Source: Morella rubra
Taxonomy: Eukaryota; Streptophyta; Magnoliopsida; Fagales; Myricaceae
DNA length: 64,000 nt
Assembly (NCBI GenBank): GCA_003952965.2
Contig: CM025849.1
Span: forward strand, 24,942,224-25,006,223
Reading direction: 5' to 3'
Positions 44,413 to 56,149 of this stretch are shown here, one piece after another; within the stretch, counting starts at the first letter, position 1, and each line of letters opens with the position of its first letter. The position numbers and the translations under genes were made by a program. Under the pieces are notes generated by a model that was not told the origin of the DNA, made no database searches, and saw nothing but the letters and a program-made list of their open reading frames with translations.

Positions 44413-46576
44413 CTAGAAGAAGAAGATCCTAAACTTAAAGCTTCTTCTATGCAATCTACGCCAAGACACAGCCAATGCCACATAGATTCGATCTTTTACA
44501 GTGTCCAGGAATCGAAAATATGCAAATCTCCAGTTCTGTTGAAAGCAATAGGACCACAGATTCCCCAAAATCCAGTAATGAAGCCAAGCACCACACTGAT
44601 ATGATGCCATGGGATTGCAATTCCATTTTCTTCATGCAGAACTTCCTTGTCTCTCTCCTTGCGAGTAATATCAGCACACTCATTTGGAAGTGGAGGGCCA
44701 CAAAGTGCAAGATTGCCCACATACGCAGAGGCGTCGAAGCTCTGAAGCTGAGTGCCTAATGGTATTGCTCCCTGCAGTTTATTGTTTGCAACGCTGAACT
44801 TTTTCAAGAAATGCAACTTAGCTAGTGAAGCTGGTATTTCGCCATACAGCCGATTTGAAGAGAGGTCCAAAACCTCCAAGTTTGTGAGCTCCGATAGTTG
44901 GTCGGAAATGTTGCCTGAGAAGTTGTTATGGCTAATATTTAGTTCACGAAGCTGCTTCAAACGACCTATCTCAAAGGGGATGTTGCCATTTAGTCTATTG
45001 TTTCCAACCGCTAGTGTTACTCCCAAGCTTGAAAGGCGATTGAACTCGAAGGTGTCGCCAGGTCCACTGATGTAAATTGTTAACTCCAAAGGAGTATTGT
45101 CTACTAGAGGTTGGGGTGATTGTAATGCTGGCAATGTCCAAAGTTCCTTTGGGAATTCACCAGAAAAGAGGTTGTCAGACAAGACTAAACGGAAGAGCTT
45201 TGGAAAAGTTGACAACCAACCAGGAATTGAACCGCTGAAACAATTATCAGAAAGATCTAGGACTTCTAGCTTCTTAAGCTTAGATAGCCATAGAGGCAAT
45301 TGACCAGTAAGTTTGCCAGAACCAAGACTCAAGCATCGGAGATATTCAAATCCATTCGAAACAACTATGCTGTCATCAGATGGCATTGCCTCGTGGAGGA
45401 AATTTTTTGTCATCAGGACTATGCTGAGAGTCTTGCAACGCATTAGAATGTTGATTGCACCTGTGATGTTGGTTAACTTGTTGTAAGCAAGTGAAAGAAA
45501 GGATAGAGATTCCAATTGAACCATCTCAGGTTGGATTTCCCCTTCTATTTGATTTCCGGCAAATCGAATTGCTCTTAGGGACTTGCATGAGTAAAGGCTT
45601 GCTGGCAACTTACCAGTGAAGTTATTTCTCGCCATGTCAAGTACGTAAGTTGAGACAGATTGGAGAAATTAAGATTGGAGATAATTGAGACGTAGATCCA
45701 TTTTTATAAGATTTGTGCAATTCATCAAAGACAGAGGCAAAGCACCTGTTAAGGAGTTCCTATGAAGGAGTAGCTGCTTCAATTTGGAGAGCTTGCCCAT
45801 ATTGACAGGTAGCTTGCCGTTGAAGTTATTGCCATATAATTCAACCTTGGTGAGATTTGTGAGGTTCACAAGTTCATCGCTGATGGTTCCAGAAAGATTA
45901 GTGGAAGGTAAGGATATTTCTTCTAAACTTGCAAGACTATAGATATCATGTGGAAGTGGTCCCGAGAAAGAGTTAAAACCTGCCCGGAAAACCTCAAGTT
46001 TGGAACATCCCCCCAGTCCACTAGGAATTCGGCCACTGTAGTGATTAGAAGAGAAATCAAGTAGCCTTAGAAAAGGGTATTTAATGCAGAGTGAGGAAGG
46101 AATAAGGCCCTGAAACCATTGTGGCTGACATTGAGCTTAGCTAACCTCCCTACACTATATGAGCCCTTAGATGAATATAGTGATGATATATCTCCCGCCA
46201 GAAAATTGTTGCTCAAATCAAGTACCCTGAGTTGATTTAAGGACAAAATGAGATTGATAGGGAGAAAACCTGAGAGTGAGTTGTGGGAGAGATTGAGATA
46301 AGAAAGACGTGTGAGATTTCCGAGAGAGGGAGATATACTCCCTTGTAAGCCTTTAGAGGATAAGAAAATATGGGTGACTTGACCTTTATGATTGCAGGAA
46401 ATACCTTCCCAATGGCAACAATCAATGGAAGAAGACCAATTTAAAGGACGAGAGGAGGTGTTGAATGGTAAGGCCAAGAGAGAATCGCGATCCATTTGAT
46501 TGCATGCATCATTGACATACAAAATGCAAAAGATCAAAAGGGAGATCAGGAGATCACAAGGCTTAAGGTCTAGCAT
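44413..46576 (-). pseudogene. RLP-B: LRR receptor-like protein, disrupted as written
   Basis: Near-identical to RLP-A with the same leader, LRRNT, about 21 LRRs, island, cap and membrane tail. The longest open part (44496-45635) covers LRR11 to the tail. It is disrupted differently from RLP-A: one base lost near 46108 (LRR4), 14 bp lost near 45682 and one base near 45644 (LRR10-11; together 15, so the frame is restored but a stop lies between), and one base near 44533 in the cytoplasmic tail. None of the RLP-A lesions is shared, so the duplicated ancestor was probably intact. With the tail frame of copies A and C the terminus would be LHRRSFKFRIFFF, longer than in A (LHRRSV) or C (LHRRRL). 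RLPs bind extracellular ligands at the cell surface; the ligand is unknown. Confidence 0.88.
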
Positions 46577-46621
46577 GATTCTTGATAATTGATATCTCTA
46601 CTTGAAGAAGATTTAGTAACT

Positions 46622-46628
46622 TTTATAG
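46622..46628 (-). promoter_or_regulatory. TATA box of RLP-B
   Basis: CTATAAA on the minus strand, 46 bp upstream of the ATG, identical in sequence and spacing to RLP-A. Confidence 0.55.
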
Positions 46629-47351
46629 TAGTCACTTTTGCAAATAGGAAAATGGGACATTGTAGTGTCGCCCGTGAGTTCAACAAATTAATTAGTATGT
46701 CAAACGGACACTATTGAGCTAGCTATATGGACAATATATATTATATTACACTGTTCCTGAAATTTGGAGAATTATAAATAACCTACTTGCAATTTAGCGT
46801 AATTTTGTGTTCTTCTCCTGGAGTTTGCCTTTCATTAATTTATTTCTTAGATATATATGTATGAAATGGAAAAGCTAAAATATCCACGAGTCTATCCACA
46901 CGTCCTCTCAGATGTCTGAGAATTAAGAAGGGCCACATTCAGATTCAGAGTGAGTAATTATTAACGCCACTCTTTCACCGTCTATCACGCCAAAGCTATC
47001 AATAGAGATGCCTAGTCTTCCCCACATTGGCCTCTTGTGAATCCTCTACCCCACAACCTATCTCGATTGTTAGGATTCCTTTTGACTAATCATATGTCAT
47101 TACGACCGAAGACCGAAGACATACGTAAGACCGAAGACATTTCTCTTCAACGTTTCATGAGTTTTTAACCTGTGGTGATATATCATGGTTATATCCAAAT
47201 CCAGATAGAAGATATTTTATCTTCCGGAGAAAATTAGGCCTCAGTGGGGGAGGGCAGGAAGTAGGGACGAAACTACCATTAGGGATATTGAGCCAACTTC
47301 ATTAAAATGTAATTTGGAGGCAAAATCATAAAAGATAAATAAAAAGTGAGT

Positions 47352-47666
47352 AAAAAGTCATGACTTTACACTCCCAAACTATCAAAACAATCTCAAACTG
47401 CGGTCTCAATTACCTCCTTTGACACATTGAGCTCTAGAATTACAAAATGTCATCAATTTAATGACCTTTAAAAAAGATTCAACCATCAAATTCATGCCAA
47501 GTTTGTTATAAATAATCATGTGGCACAGTTTTAAAGGTTGAAATTCATTTTGGAGCACAAATTGATTGATTTTGAAAGTTTTGGGGCTGAATTATATGTT
47601 AAAGGTGATAGTTGACCCAGGTTTGAGATTGTTTAAGTAGTTTTGGGGTGCAAAGTGACTTTTTCC
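47352..47666. mobile_element. small MITE (copy B)
   Basis: Same inverted-end element as 15262-15576. Confidence 0.65.
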
Positions 47667-47794
47667 TTTAGAAGTGTGTAAACAATTGGATATTTTAACC
47701 GAAGAGAATAAAAATTTCTATTGGGCCCCTTAGCTTTGTCCCTAGCATCAAGGGTGCGGTGCCCCTACCGGTGGAGTCCCTCCCCTATAGTGCA

Positions 47795-47797
<3 letters not shown>

Positions 47798-47852
<55 letters not shown>
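47798..47852. repeat. (CT)n microsatellite (copy B)
   Basis: About 55 bp of pure CT, shorter than the 65-bp run in copy A. Confidence 0.97.
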
Positions 47853-47856
<4 letters not shown>

Positions 47857-48804
47857 CTTTCTAATTTTTAGGATCACTTTTCATCTCCAATTATGAGGGT
47901 CTACATACACAATTTGGACCCCAAACTATTATTTTGTCATATTGTCATTTTATCCTCAATGAGTTTTTTAGCATGAAATGACAATTTCTCTCCATAATTT
48001 TTTGACCATGACATTTCTATGAGGGCAAAATCATAATTTTGGTGATCAAAGAATTAAATTTTGTTAACATTGACAGAAATTTATAATGGTAGGCGCAGAG
48101 TAACTGATCAGTAGTCAGTGGGTACAATAAAATAATAGTATGGGTGCAAAGTATCAACAACCATTGTTAGATGGTGCAAAGCGTATTTATCACTTATATT
48201 TTTGTTGATTTAGTTATTTTCACTATCTATTTGTTCTTGGATTCTCTTTTTTGTGCTTGTTTCTTCTCTGCCATACATTCAACTTACCAACAAGCCGAGA
48301 AGAAAAAAAGATTAACGTACAAAAAGCATTGCGCTTATGGCTAAGGTTGCTTAGTCAACATTGGTATATATAAGTAAGAAAAAGAAAAAGTAAAAGTAAA
48401 CTAGTTTCAGAAAGCAATTTTCTTCTTAAGCGATCAGTGTCAACTTGTTGGTACAAAACCTCATGCTGGAAATGAAGGTAATCTAACAGTATCTGCTCAA
48501 CACTATCTTTCTACCACATATGTCCCTTTCCTTTGTTTCGAAATGTCAAAGTAAACGACATTAATATTCTCTCTTTTCCCGTCTACCACGCCAAAGACCA
48601 AAACCACTAGCTGCAAACTTCTTTAGTGTCAACACCGTCATCGATAAAAATCCTGTCTTGTCTATTGTCTCACCTACGAATCCCATGAAAATTTTCTCTA
48701 TTTTTCCGAAGTGCTGAGGCATGAGTGTTCGTCATGTCTTGTCTTGTTTGGACAAGGACAAAGAGGACAGCGAAAGAAACTTCATTTGCACTACTAATCG
48801 ATTA

Positions 48805-49506
48805 TCCGAAATTTGAATTGCTTTTAGCAACACGCATTAGTGAAGGCTTACGGAAAGTTACCTGTGAAGTCATTATGCCATGTTGAGTACGGTAAGTTGT
48901 TGAAGACGGAGAAATTAAGGATTGGTGATATTTTCTTTGAACAAATTTCTCTAAAAAATTAATTTGACAAGATTTGTGCATTCATCAAAGATTGGGGCAA
49001 AGAGCCTATAAAGTATTGTTGCTGAGATTGAGTGTAGTCAAGTTCCATGCTCGTTGGAGGAATGAGGATTGGATCATTCTGTTGAAGTAGATCCTAGAGA
49101 TGTCAAGTACTTGAATGGATGCAGGCAAACCCTCAAATCAAGGACCGTGAGTTGATTCAAGGACAAAAAGAGTCCCATGGGAGAGTAGTAAAAGTAAATT
49201 ACGGGAGAGATTGAGATAAGACAAATGTGTAAGGTTTTCTTGAAAAGGAAATATGTTTCCTATGAGGCCTTTAGAGGGTAAAAATATGAGTGACATAACT
49301 TCTAGGATCACATGAATACCTTCCGAGTTGCAGCACTCAATGGATGACCAATTTAAAGTAGAGGAGGAGGTTTTGAACGGTAAAGACAAGAGAGAGTTGC
49401 AATCCATTTGATTGCAGGCATGATTCGCATAAAAAAGGCTAAAGAACAAGGGGAATAAGAGACCATTTGGCTTAAAGTCTTGCGTGGTTCTTGATTGATA
49501 TCTCAT
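48805..49506 (-). pseudogene. RLP pseudogene fragment 3 (copy B), 5' end
   Basis: Counterpart of 16745-17447. The open frame is longer here (122 codons): leader, NQMDCNSLLSLPFKTSSSTL, then HVILEVMSLIFLPSKGLIGN and LTHLSYLNLSRN. Small deletions near 49315 and 49445 differ from copy A. TATA box CTATAAATA at 49525-49533. Dead. Confidence 0.85.
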
Positions 49507-49646
49507 ACGAGAAGAAACTTTAGGTATTTATAGTCAGTCGTATTTGCAAATGGGAGAATAGGAGAATGGGAAAAGATGGTGACACCATGACATTGGGTCC
49601 AGAAACTTTGCATGGTATGTTAATGCTTTTGAAAAGTAAATAATAT

Positions 49647-50315
49647 AATAGCTAGTATTTTAGGATTGGACATTTATAAAAAGTGTCCCACATAGAAAAT
49701 CCAAAATTGTGGGAATGTATTTATTAGTGGAAGCTTTATTGATGCATTTGCTATAGTGTAATGTGTGGAAGCTATGGTGCACCACAAGCGTGCGTGTGGC
49801 ATTACTATAATAAATTTGACTTTTTGAGTTCGAGTTTTTTGAGACGCCAAAAAAACTGTCCCAAAAAGTACTCTTTGAGGACGAATTTTAAAATCCATCC
49901 CAAAAAACAGGGGAAGAGTGTTTTCCAGGACAAAAATTAAAACTGTCCCGAAAATTTTTTTTTGCGGAGATCTTTTCTCTTTAGGAAGGAAATTTTCGTC
50001 CCCAAAAAAGTTGATTATTTTGGATAGAACTGTGTGCTATCCCGAAAAAGGGGATTTTTAGGGACAAATTTTTCCATTCCTAACACTCTGTTCAAACACA
50101 CACTTGTCGTTAGAATGGTTAGGAATGTTGCGTCCCAAGAAAAAATGTTTGAACACTTATCACTTACTATTCAAATACTTATCACTTTCCGTTGGAATGG
50201 TTTTAAATATCGTTGGAACAATGTTTTAATGACAATAAAATAATTAAGCGCCTAAATTACCCCATTTTCTTCATTGAAACACTTTTAAATACCGTTCGAA
50301 TTGAAGCTCCTAGGA
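49647..50315. mobile_element. non-coding CACTA-like remnant (copy B)
   Basis: Single counterpart of 17588-18242, with the same GGGACGAA/TTCGTCCC words. Confidence 0.5.
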
Positions 50316-52737
50316 TTAAGGCAACCCAAGAAAGGTGAATTGGGTTTCAAACTTTTTCGCTTTTGACCTCCAAAAACGTGTTTGGAAAGTAAGACTAGTT
50401 TAGCACAAGTATATTGATGCAACAAGCAAATAAGTGTTGAATGTAAAGAATAGGGTTAGAAAAGCAAACACATGATTTTTAGGTGGTTTGGCAAACCCGT
50501 ATAGTCCACCCTTCAAGCTCTTTCCAAGCCTTGAGGTTTTCCACTATCTTCCCAATAGTGTACACTCTAGCTCCGTGTGGAACCTTACAAGTGTTTTCCC
50601 AGCTCAACACTCAAAACCCAAGTGATTTTTCGGGCACACTCATAACCTAACCAAGCTGAGATATAAGTAAGTCCAAGGATTAAGGCAACCCAAGAGGAGG
50701 TGAATTGGGTTTCCAAACTTTTTCGCTTTTAACCCCCAAAACGTGTTTGCAAAGTAAAGATAATTTAGCACAAGTATTTAGATTGATAATAAATAAGTGC
50801 TAAATGTAAAGAGTAGAGTTTAGAAAGCAAATACGAGATTTTTAGGTGGTTCGGCAAACCCGCCTATATCCACCCCTCAAGCTTCTTTACCAAGCCTTGT
50901 TTTCCACTATCTTTCAAATAGTGTATACTCTAGCTTCCGGGTGCTAGAGAACCTACAAGCATTTTTTCAGGCTCAACACACAACCAAAGTGATTTTCGGG
51001 CTCACCACTCACAATCCAACCAAGCTTGAGATATACCCTCTCTAAGCTTCTTCTTTAGTGAAAAAACCTCACTAAAGGAATCACCTCTTTGGATAGGAGG
51101 ATACAAGAAACAAACTCTCTCAGAGAGTGGATAAGAAAATGGAAAGCTATATCTCTTTTGTTTCACACAATGACAAGGATGTGAAAATGTAATTTGTGTG
51201 AATGATATGAGAAATATGGAATAAGAAGGTTTAAGATATTTCTCAAGCTATGTAAAATGATATGTGGTCATTCTCTTTTTTTAGAGACGTTAGGAAGGTC
51301 TTTATATAGGCCACATGAGAAAACTAGCCGAAAAATTTTACCATTGTACCGGTCAACGCTTCAAAGTTACCATTACCCAACGGTCACAATGTCAGAGCTC
51401 AATGGATCTATTTCAAATCATAGACCGGTCGATCGCTCACTGGCCAGTCGACCTCTTCAACTTAAACACATGATCCGGTTCATTAAAACCATGATTTTAA
51501 CAATTTTGAAACACCCAATTTTAAAGACTAACTTTCCATAAGTATATAAAAGGTTTGGGAGTTGATTGAGGTGTTTTGAAACCATTTAAAAAAACATTTG
51601 ATCTTTCAAACAAAGATAAAACGGTTTATGCACATTATGAAAGATATGCAGGTGTATGATTCAAATCCTTGTCAAAAGTGAAACTAAGAGTTACAAGGTT
51701 ATACCCTAAGGTCTTGAATCTTCACTTTTGAGCTCCTGCATCTTCTTGATCTTCAATCTTCATGTCTTTGGCTCTTTGATAAAAATGTCTTTGTCTTTGA
51801 AGATGTCCATTTTGTAAACTTAATCATTTGTTGAAATCATCAAAATATTGATTGTGAACAAAAGCCAACAATATACCCTCTATAAGCTTCTTCTTAGTGG
51901 ATAACCTCACTAAAGGAATCACCTCTATTGAATAGGAAGATACACGAATTTGACTCACTCAAATAGTGGATAATAAAATGGAAGGCTCTATCTCTTTACT
52001 TTACACAACGACAAGGATAAAAATGTGTAATTTCTATGAATGATGTGAGAAAAATATTTTGATGTGAAAATCAAGGCTTTTGGATTCTTTTAAAGATAAA
52101 ACAAATGTTTGGACGTTCAAAGCTTAATAGAAATACCTTGAGAGATCCCTTATATAGATCACAAAAGAAAACTAGCCATTTAAAACATTTCCCGATGTAC
52201 TGGTCGATCACTATAATGTATCGGTCGACCGCTAGAAGTAGTTGTTGCTCCAACAGTCATAAAATTAAATTTTTCGATTCGTAGTACTGTAGCTGTACTG
52301 TAGCTTCTGGTTGACTGCTATAACACTGTTCATCATCCACTATAATTAAAAAGAAATTTTTTGACATTTTTGAAATCTCAATTTCAAAAACAAACTCTCC
52401 AAAAGTATAACTAAGGCTTAGGGACTTGTATAGGGTTGATTTGAAGACATTTAAAGCAAATTTTGGTTGTCAAACTTGTGATGAAAAATTTATGCACGTT
52501 TAAAAGTTATGCAAGTTGTGATTCAAATCCTTGTCAAAAGTGAAACTAAGAGTTACAAGATTATACCCTATGGTCTTGAATCTTCACTTTTGAGCTCCTT
52601 GCATCTTCTTGATCTTCAATCTTTTTGTCTTTGGCTCTTTGATAAAAATGTATTTGTCTTTGAAGATATCCATTTTGTAAACTTAATCTATTTATTGAAA
52701 TCATCAAAATATTGATTGTGAACAAAAATCAACATGA
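50316..52737 (-). mobile_element. nest of Ty1/copia-like LTR fossils (copy B)
   Basis: Counterpart of 19776-22222: LTR pieces beginning at about 50319 and 50683, the second near full length to about 51870, then a further partial to 52737. Many small length differences from copy A are seen within these AT-rich repeats. Confidence 0.6.
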
Positions 52738-54300
52738 ACGAAGTTTCAATGAAAATAAAAAATAAAGAGCCAAAATTTCCTCCTTTTCCATTCTAACGCA
52801 TTTAAATACCGTTCAAACAAGGTTTCAACAAAAATAAAAAATTAAGCGCCAAAATTACCCCCCCCCCCTCTTTTTCCTGTTGGAACGCTTCTAAACACCA
52901 TTTGAATGAGGTTTGAATGAAAATAAAAAATTTAGTGCCAAAAGTCCGTTGGAACGCTTTTAAACACTGTTCGAATGCCTCATAGGAATTCAAAATAAAA
53001 AGTCTGAAATCGAGCGAGTGAAAGAGAAGAATGAAGAAGAAGAAAAAGAAGTAGTAATTTTAAGAAAAAGATGAAGGAATTTAAGAAAAACAAGACTAGT
53101 CCCCAGACGCACCGTTTAACAACCGATCGATTGCCACTCTTAATAGCCAACATTCGATTGAACGCCCTCAACAGGCGATCGATCGGCTCATGGACGCTGA
53201 CAAAAATACGCAAAACATATCTAACCGCAAAACACGCCCAAAATGACCCCAAAATGATCCCTAAACAATTCTAATCTCCTAAAACAAATATTGACACTAA
53301 AATAAATATATTTCACATATCTGAATGGATTATGTAGAAAATTAAAAAAACTAAACTAGAAACAAACCTATTAAAAACCGCTTAAATGTTAGAAAACTAT
53401 GTACCTTTAACATGGAGGAGAACGGAGAAAGTTTCTACGTGCTTTGGAGGACAATGCAAGAAGAATTGGATTGGTGATCGTTGAGAGCAGTTTTGAGAGT
53501 GTGGGAGAAGTAACCGTGAAAAATGGCTTCGGTTTCTTTCATATCTTTCCACAATCCGATTAATCATTCCAACCACCGATCAAATGTAGTACACATGGCA
53601 CACTTCAATTGGTTCATGTAGCGATCGATCACCTCTACACTATGATAGAATGACGATTCGAAAAAGTGATGATTATGGAAGCGATCAATGGCACCACATG
53701 ACGATAGATCACTTTAGGTGGACAAGTGCCGAGCTGCAATTTGTTGTTCCAATTGCCTACACGATCGATCGGTGGTATTAAACGATCAAATATGTCATTG
53801 TGCCAATCTATCGGGAGGTTGTATTGCCCCAAACCGATCGGTCATTCTTAATGGCGATCAATCGGTTAGGGTGACGAAATGATTTTGTCACAAAAACTCT
53901 ATGACAACGTGACAGAACATTTCATCACTTAATATTCTCCTCTTAATATAAAATTACCAATCGATTCGTGTTGTGCCCGATTGAACGAAATAGTGACGAA
54001 AATTTCCATTCACAAAAGGCTCTTGTTTCTAGTGACAAAAACATTTTGTCACCATTTTTTTTTTAATTTTTTTTTGTAACAAAACTTTTGTCACCAAAAA
54101 TTAAGTGTTCATGATGAAATTAAAATTTCAACACAAATAAAAAGCTTTTTGTGATGAAATTGGCGACAAAGTCAATTTTCGTCACAAAAACAAAAACAAT
54201 TTTTAGTGATGAAAAAAGCAAGTCGTCACCAATAGATGACTTTTTGTTTTCGTCACCGAAAATTTGGTCACTAAATGTCAAATTTCTAATACTGTCTATG
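52738..54300. mobile_element. non-coding DNA-transposon remnant with CGATCGATC arrays (copy B)
   Basis: Counterpart of 22223-23790. The CGATCGATC zone lies at about 53110-53870 and the GTGACGAAA zone at about 53870-54290. About 40 bp are missing near 53105 relative to copy A. Confidence 0.5.
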
Positions 54301-54904
54301 TACTTTGTTTATTGTTTGTGTTATGTGTCACTAATAGTTATTTGTAAGCATTACCAAGTAAGTGGATGATAAGCGAGACTCTTTTTATTCCTTTCTATAA
54401 AATATTTTCCTAGACAATTTTCTCATTTTTCAATTTTAAATATTTGTTCAATGGCTAAACTCAAATTCTCTTAACTTCTACCTAGACTTTTCTTCATATT
54501 TCTAACCAATTAATTATTAACTTGCTACTTAGTAAACCAAGATAAATATTTAGTAGCAAATTAATATTTAATATAAGTTGTTTTCATTTTCACAAAAAAA
54601 TTTGTTGCAATTTTTAAACAACCATTTATGTTACCATTAATGTTAAATATATGTTCCAACACACGTTTGAATATGTTCCAGCAATTTTTGTTACTTTTTA
54701 TGTCCAATGTGCATTTCGTTTGTTTTTTCCCAATGCCCAATGTGCATTAATTTTTCCAATGTATATTAGTTTTTTTTTTCCTTATAAGTTATTGAAATGT
54801 TCAATCTTGTGTAATTTATCTATTTTTGTTACTAATTGTCACCTTTTACACTTCATGTTTTTAATTGTTACAATCATGCAATGTTTTTGTGTTGTTTTCT
54901 TTCC
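54301..54904. other. AT-rich non-coding stretch (copy B)
   Basis: Counterpart of 23791-24401; nothing coding recognised. Confidence 0.4.
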
Positions 54905-56010
54905 ATGGCATCCTCAAGAAAGCAACTAAGGCCCGGGCATGCGTCATCACAGATGGATTTGACAGGAGACGAACAGATCAGGGCACGACAAATGCTAGTT
55001 GAGGGGTTGTAAACATCGAGGAGCTCTCGCCATTGAGCTTCGAGGCTACAACACTCCCCTAGATTTTCATAACTAGAGGATAGATGCCTATCCTTTGGAT
55101 GATGAGTGCGTCATCCACGACATAATTCATGAGTTTTACTTGGAATGGGAAAACATGATCCCACTGCGATCAATTGACTGTGACGGTCCGTGGGGTCACG
55201 GTCACTATGTCAGCAGATGCAATTGCCGAGTTTCTCCACATCCCCAGGTCTGCCTTTCCAATAGAGGGCGATGCCCCTCTTCCTCCTCCACCAAAGGGTG
55301 ATGCCCATCTTCCTCCTGTACCAGAGGCTCATGCTATTGCTGGTGAAGGTGAGCCGACCATGGACCACATACTGTTGTCTATTATCGGTCGTCCTGGGCA
55401 ATATCATAGAGGAGGTGTAGTCATTCGACAAAAGGCTTTGATTCCCTTCTTCAAGGTACTGCACTTGTTGCTTGCCTCAAATATAGATTCGAAGCTTCAC
55501 AAGACAAGCTTCACACATGATCGAGCTCGATTCCTGTTTTTGTTGGGGACCAAGTCCTATATAAATCTGCCAGGGCAGATCTATCAAATTCTTTGTCGTG
55601 AAGTGCATGTTATCTCTATAAACAATCTTCCCTTCGGACTTTTCATCACATGCTTCCTTACAATCGCGAGGGTTCAAGGCATACCTGATGGGAAGACCAT
55701 TTCTTAAATGTGCACCATTGAGTGGAGCACACATTTGAGGAGTGCAAGCCACATTGGCCACCACGCACAATAGGGGGCACAAGGGGAGCCGAAGCCAGAT
55801 ATGGAGGTATAAGAGCATAAGGGAGGGGAGGAGGCACATGTTGCCCACTAGGCACGCCCACAGTGGGTCAATGTGTTCTTAGCTGAGATCACTATGCAGA
55901 TAGTTGGTCTCCATACGTTTATAGAGGAGAAGATTGCTCCCATTACGAGCGAGTTATAGTACATTGACACTCGAATTGCATTTATCAAGGACCAGCTTGT
56001 GTAGTTGGCG
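54905..56010 (+). pseudogene. plant-transposon ORF (PF20167-like), fossil (copy B)
   Basis: Counterpart of 24402-25520 with the same blocks (VTVRGVTVTMSADAIAEFLH, KALIPFFKVLHLLLASN). Broken. Confidence 0.6.
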
Positions 56011-56149
56011 GGGTTCACTTAATGCATCTTCCTATGGGGCGTCGGTTTGTATTTTTTTGTTGTATTTCACCCACACTCTTGGCAGTGGTTTTCACGCCTA
56101 AAATCTCCAAGGCTAGACGGTGACTTAAAAACCATAAACAACTAAACTT

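Larger units (their letters stand above)
46630..48804. other. upstream region of RLP-B, non-coding
   Basis: Counterpart of 14540-16744. It includes the small MITE (47352-47666) and the CT run (47798-47852). No gene. Confidence 0.7.
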
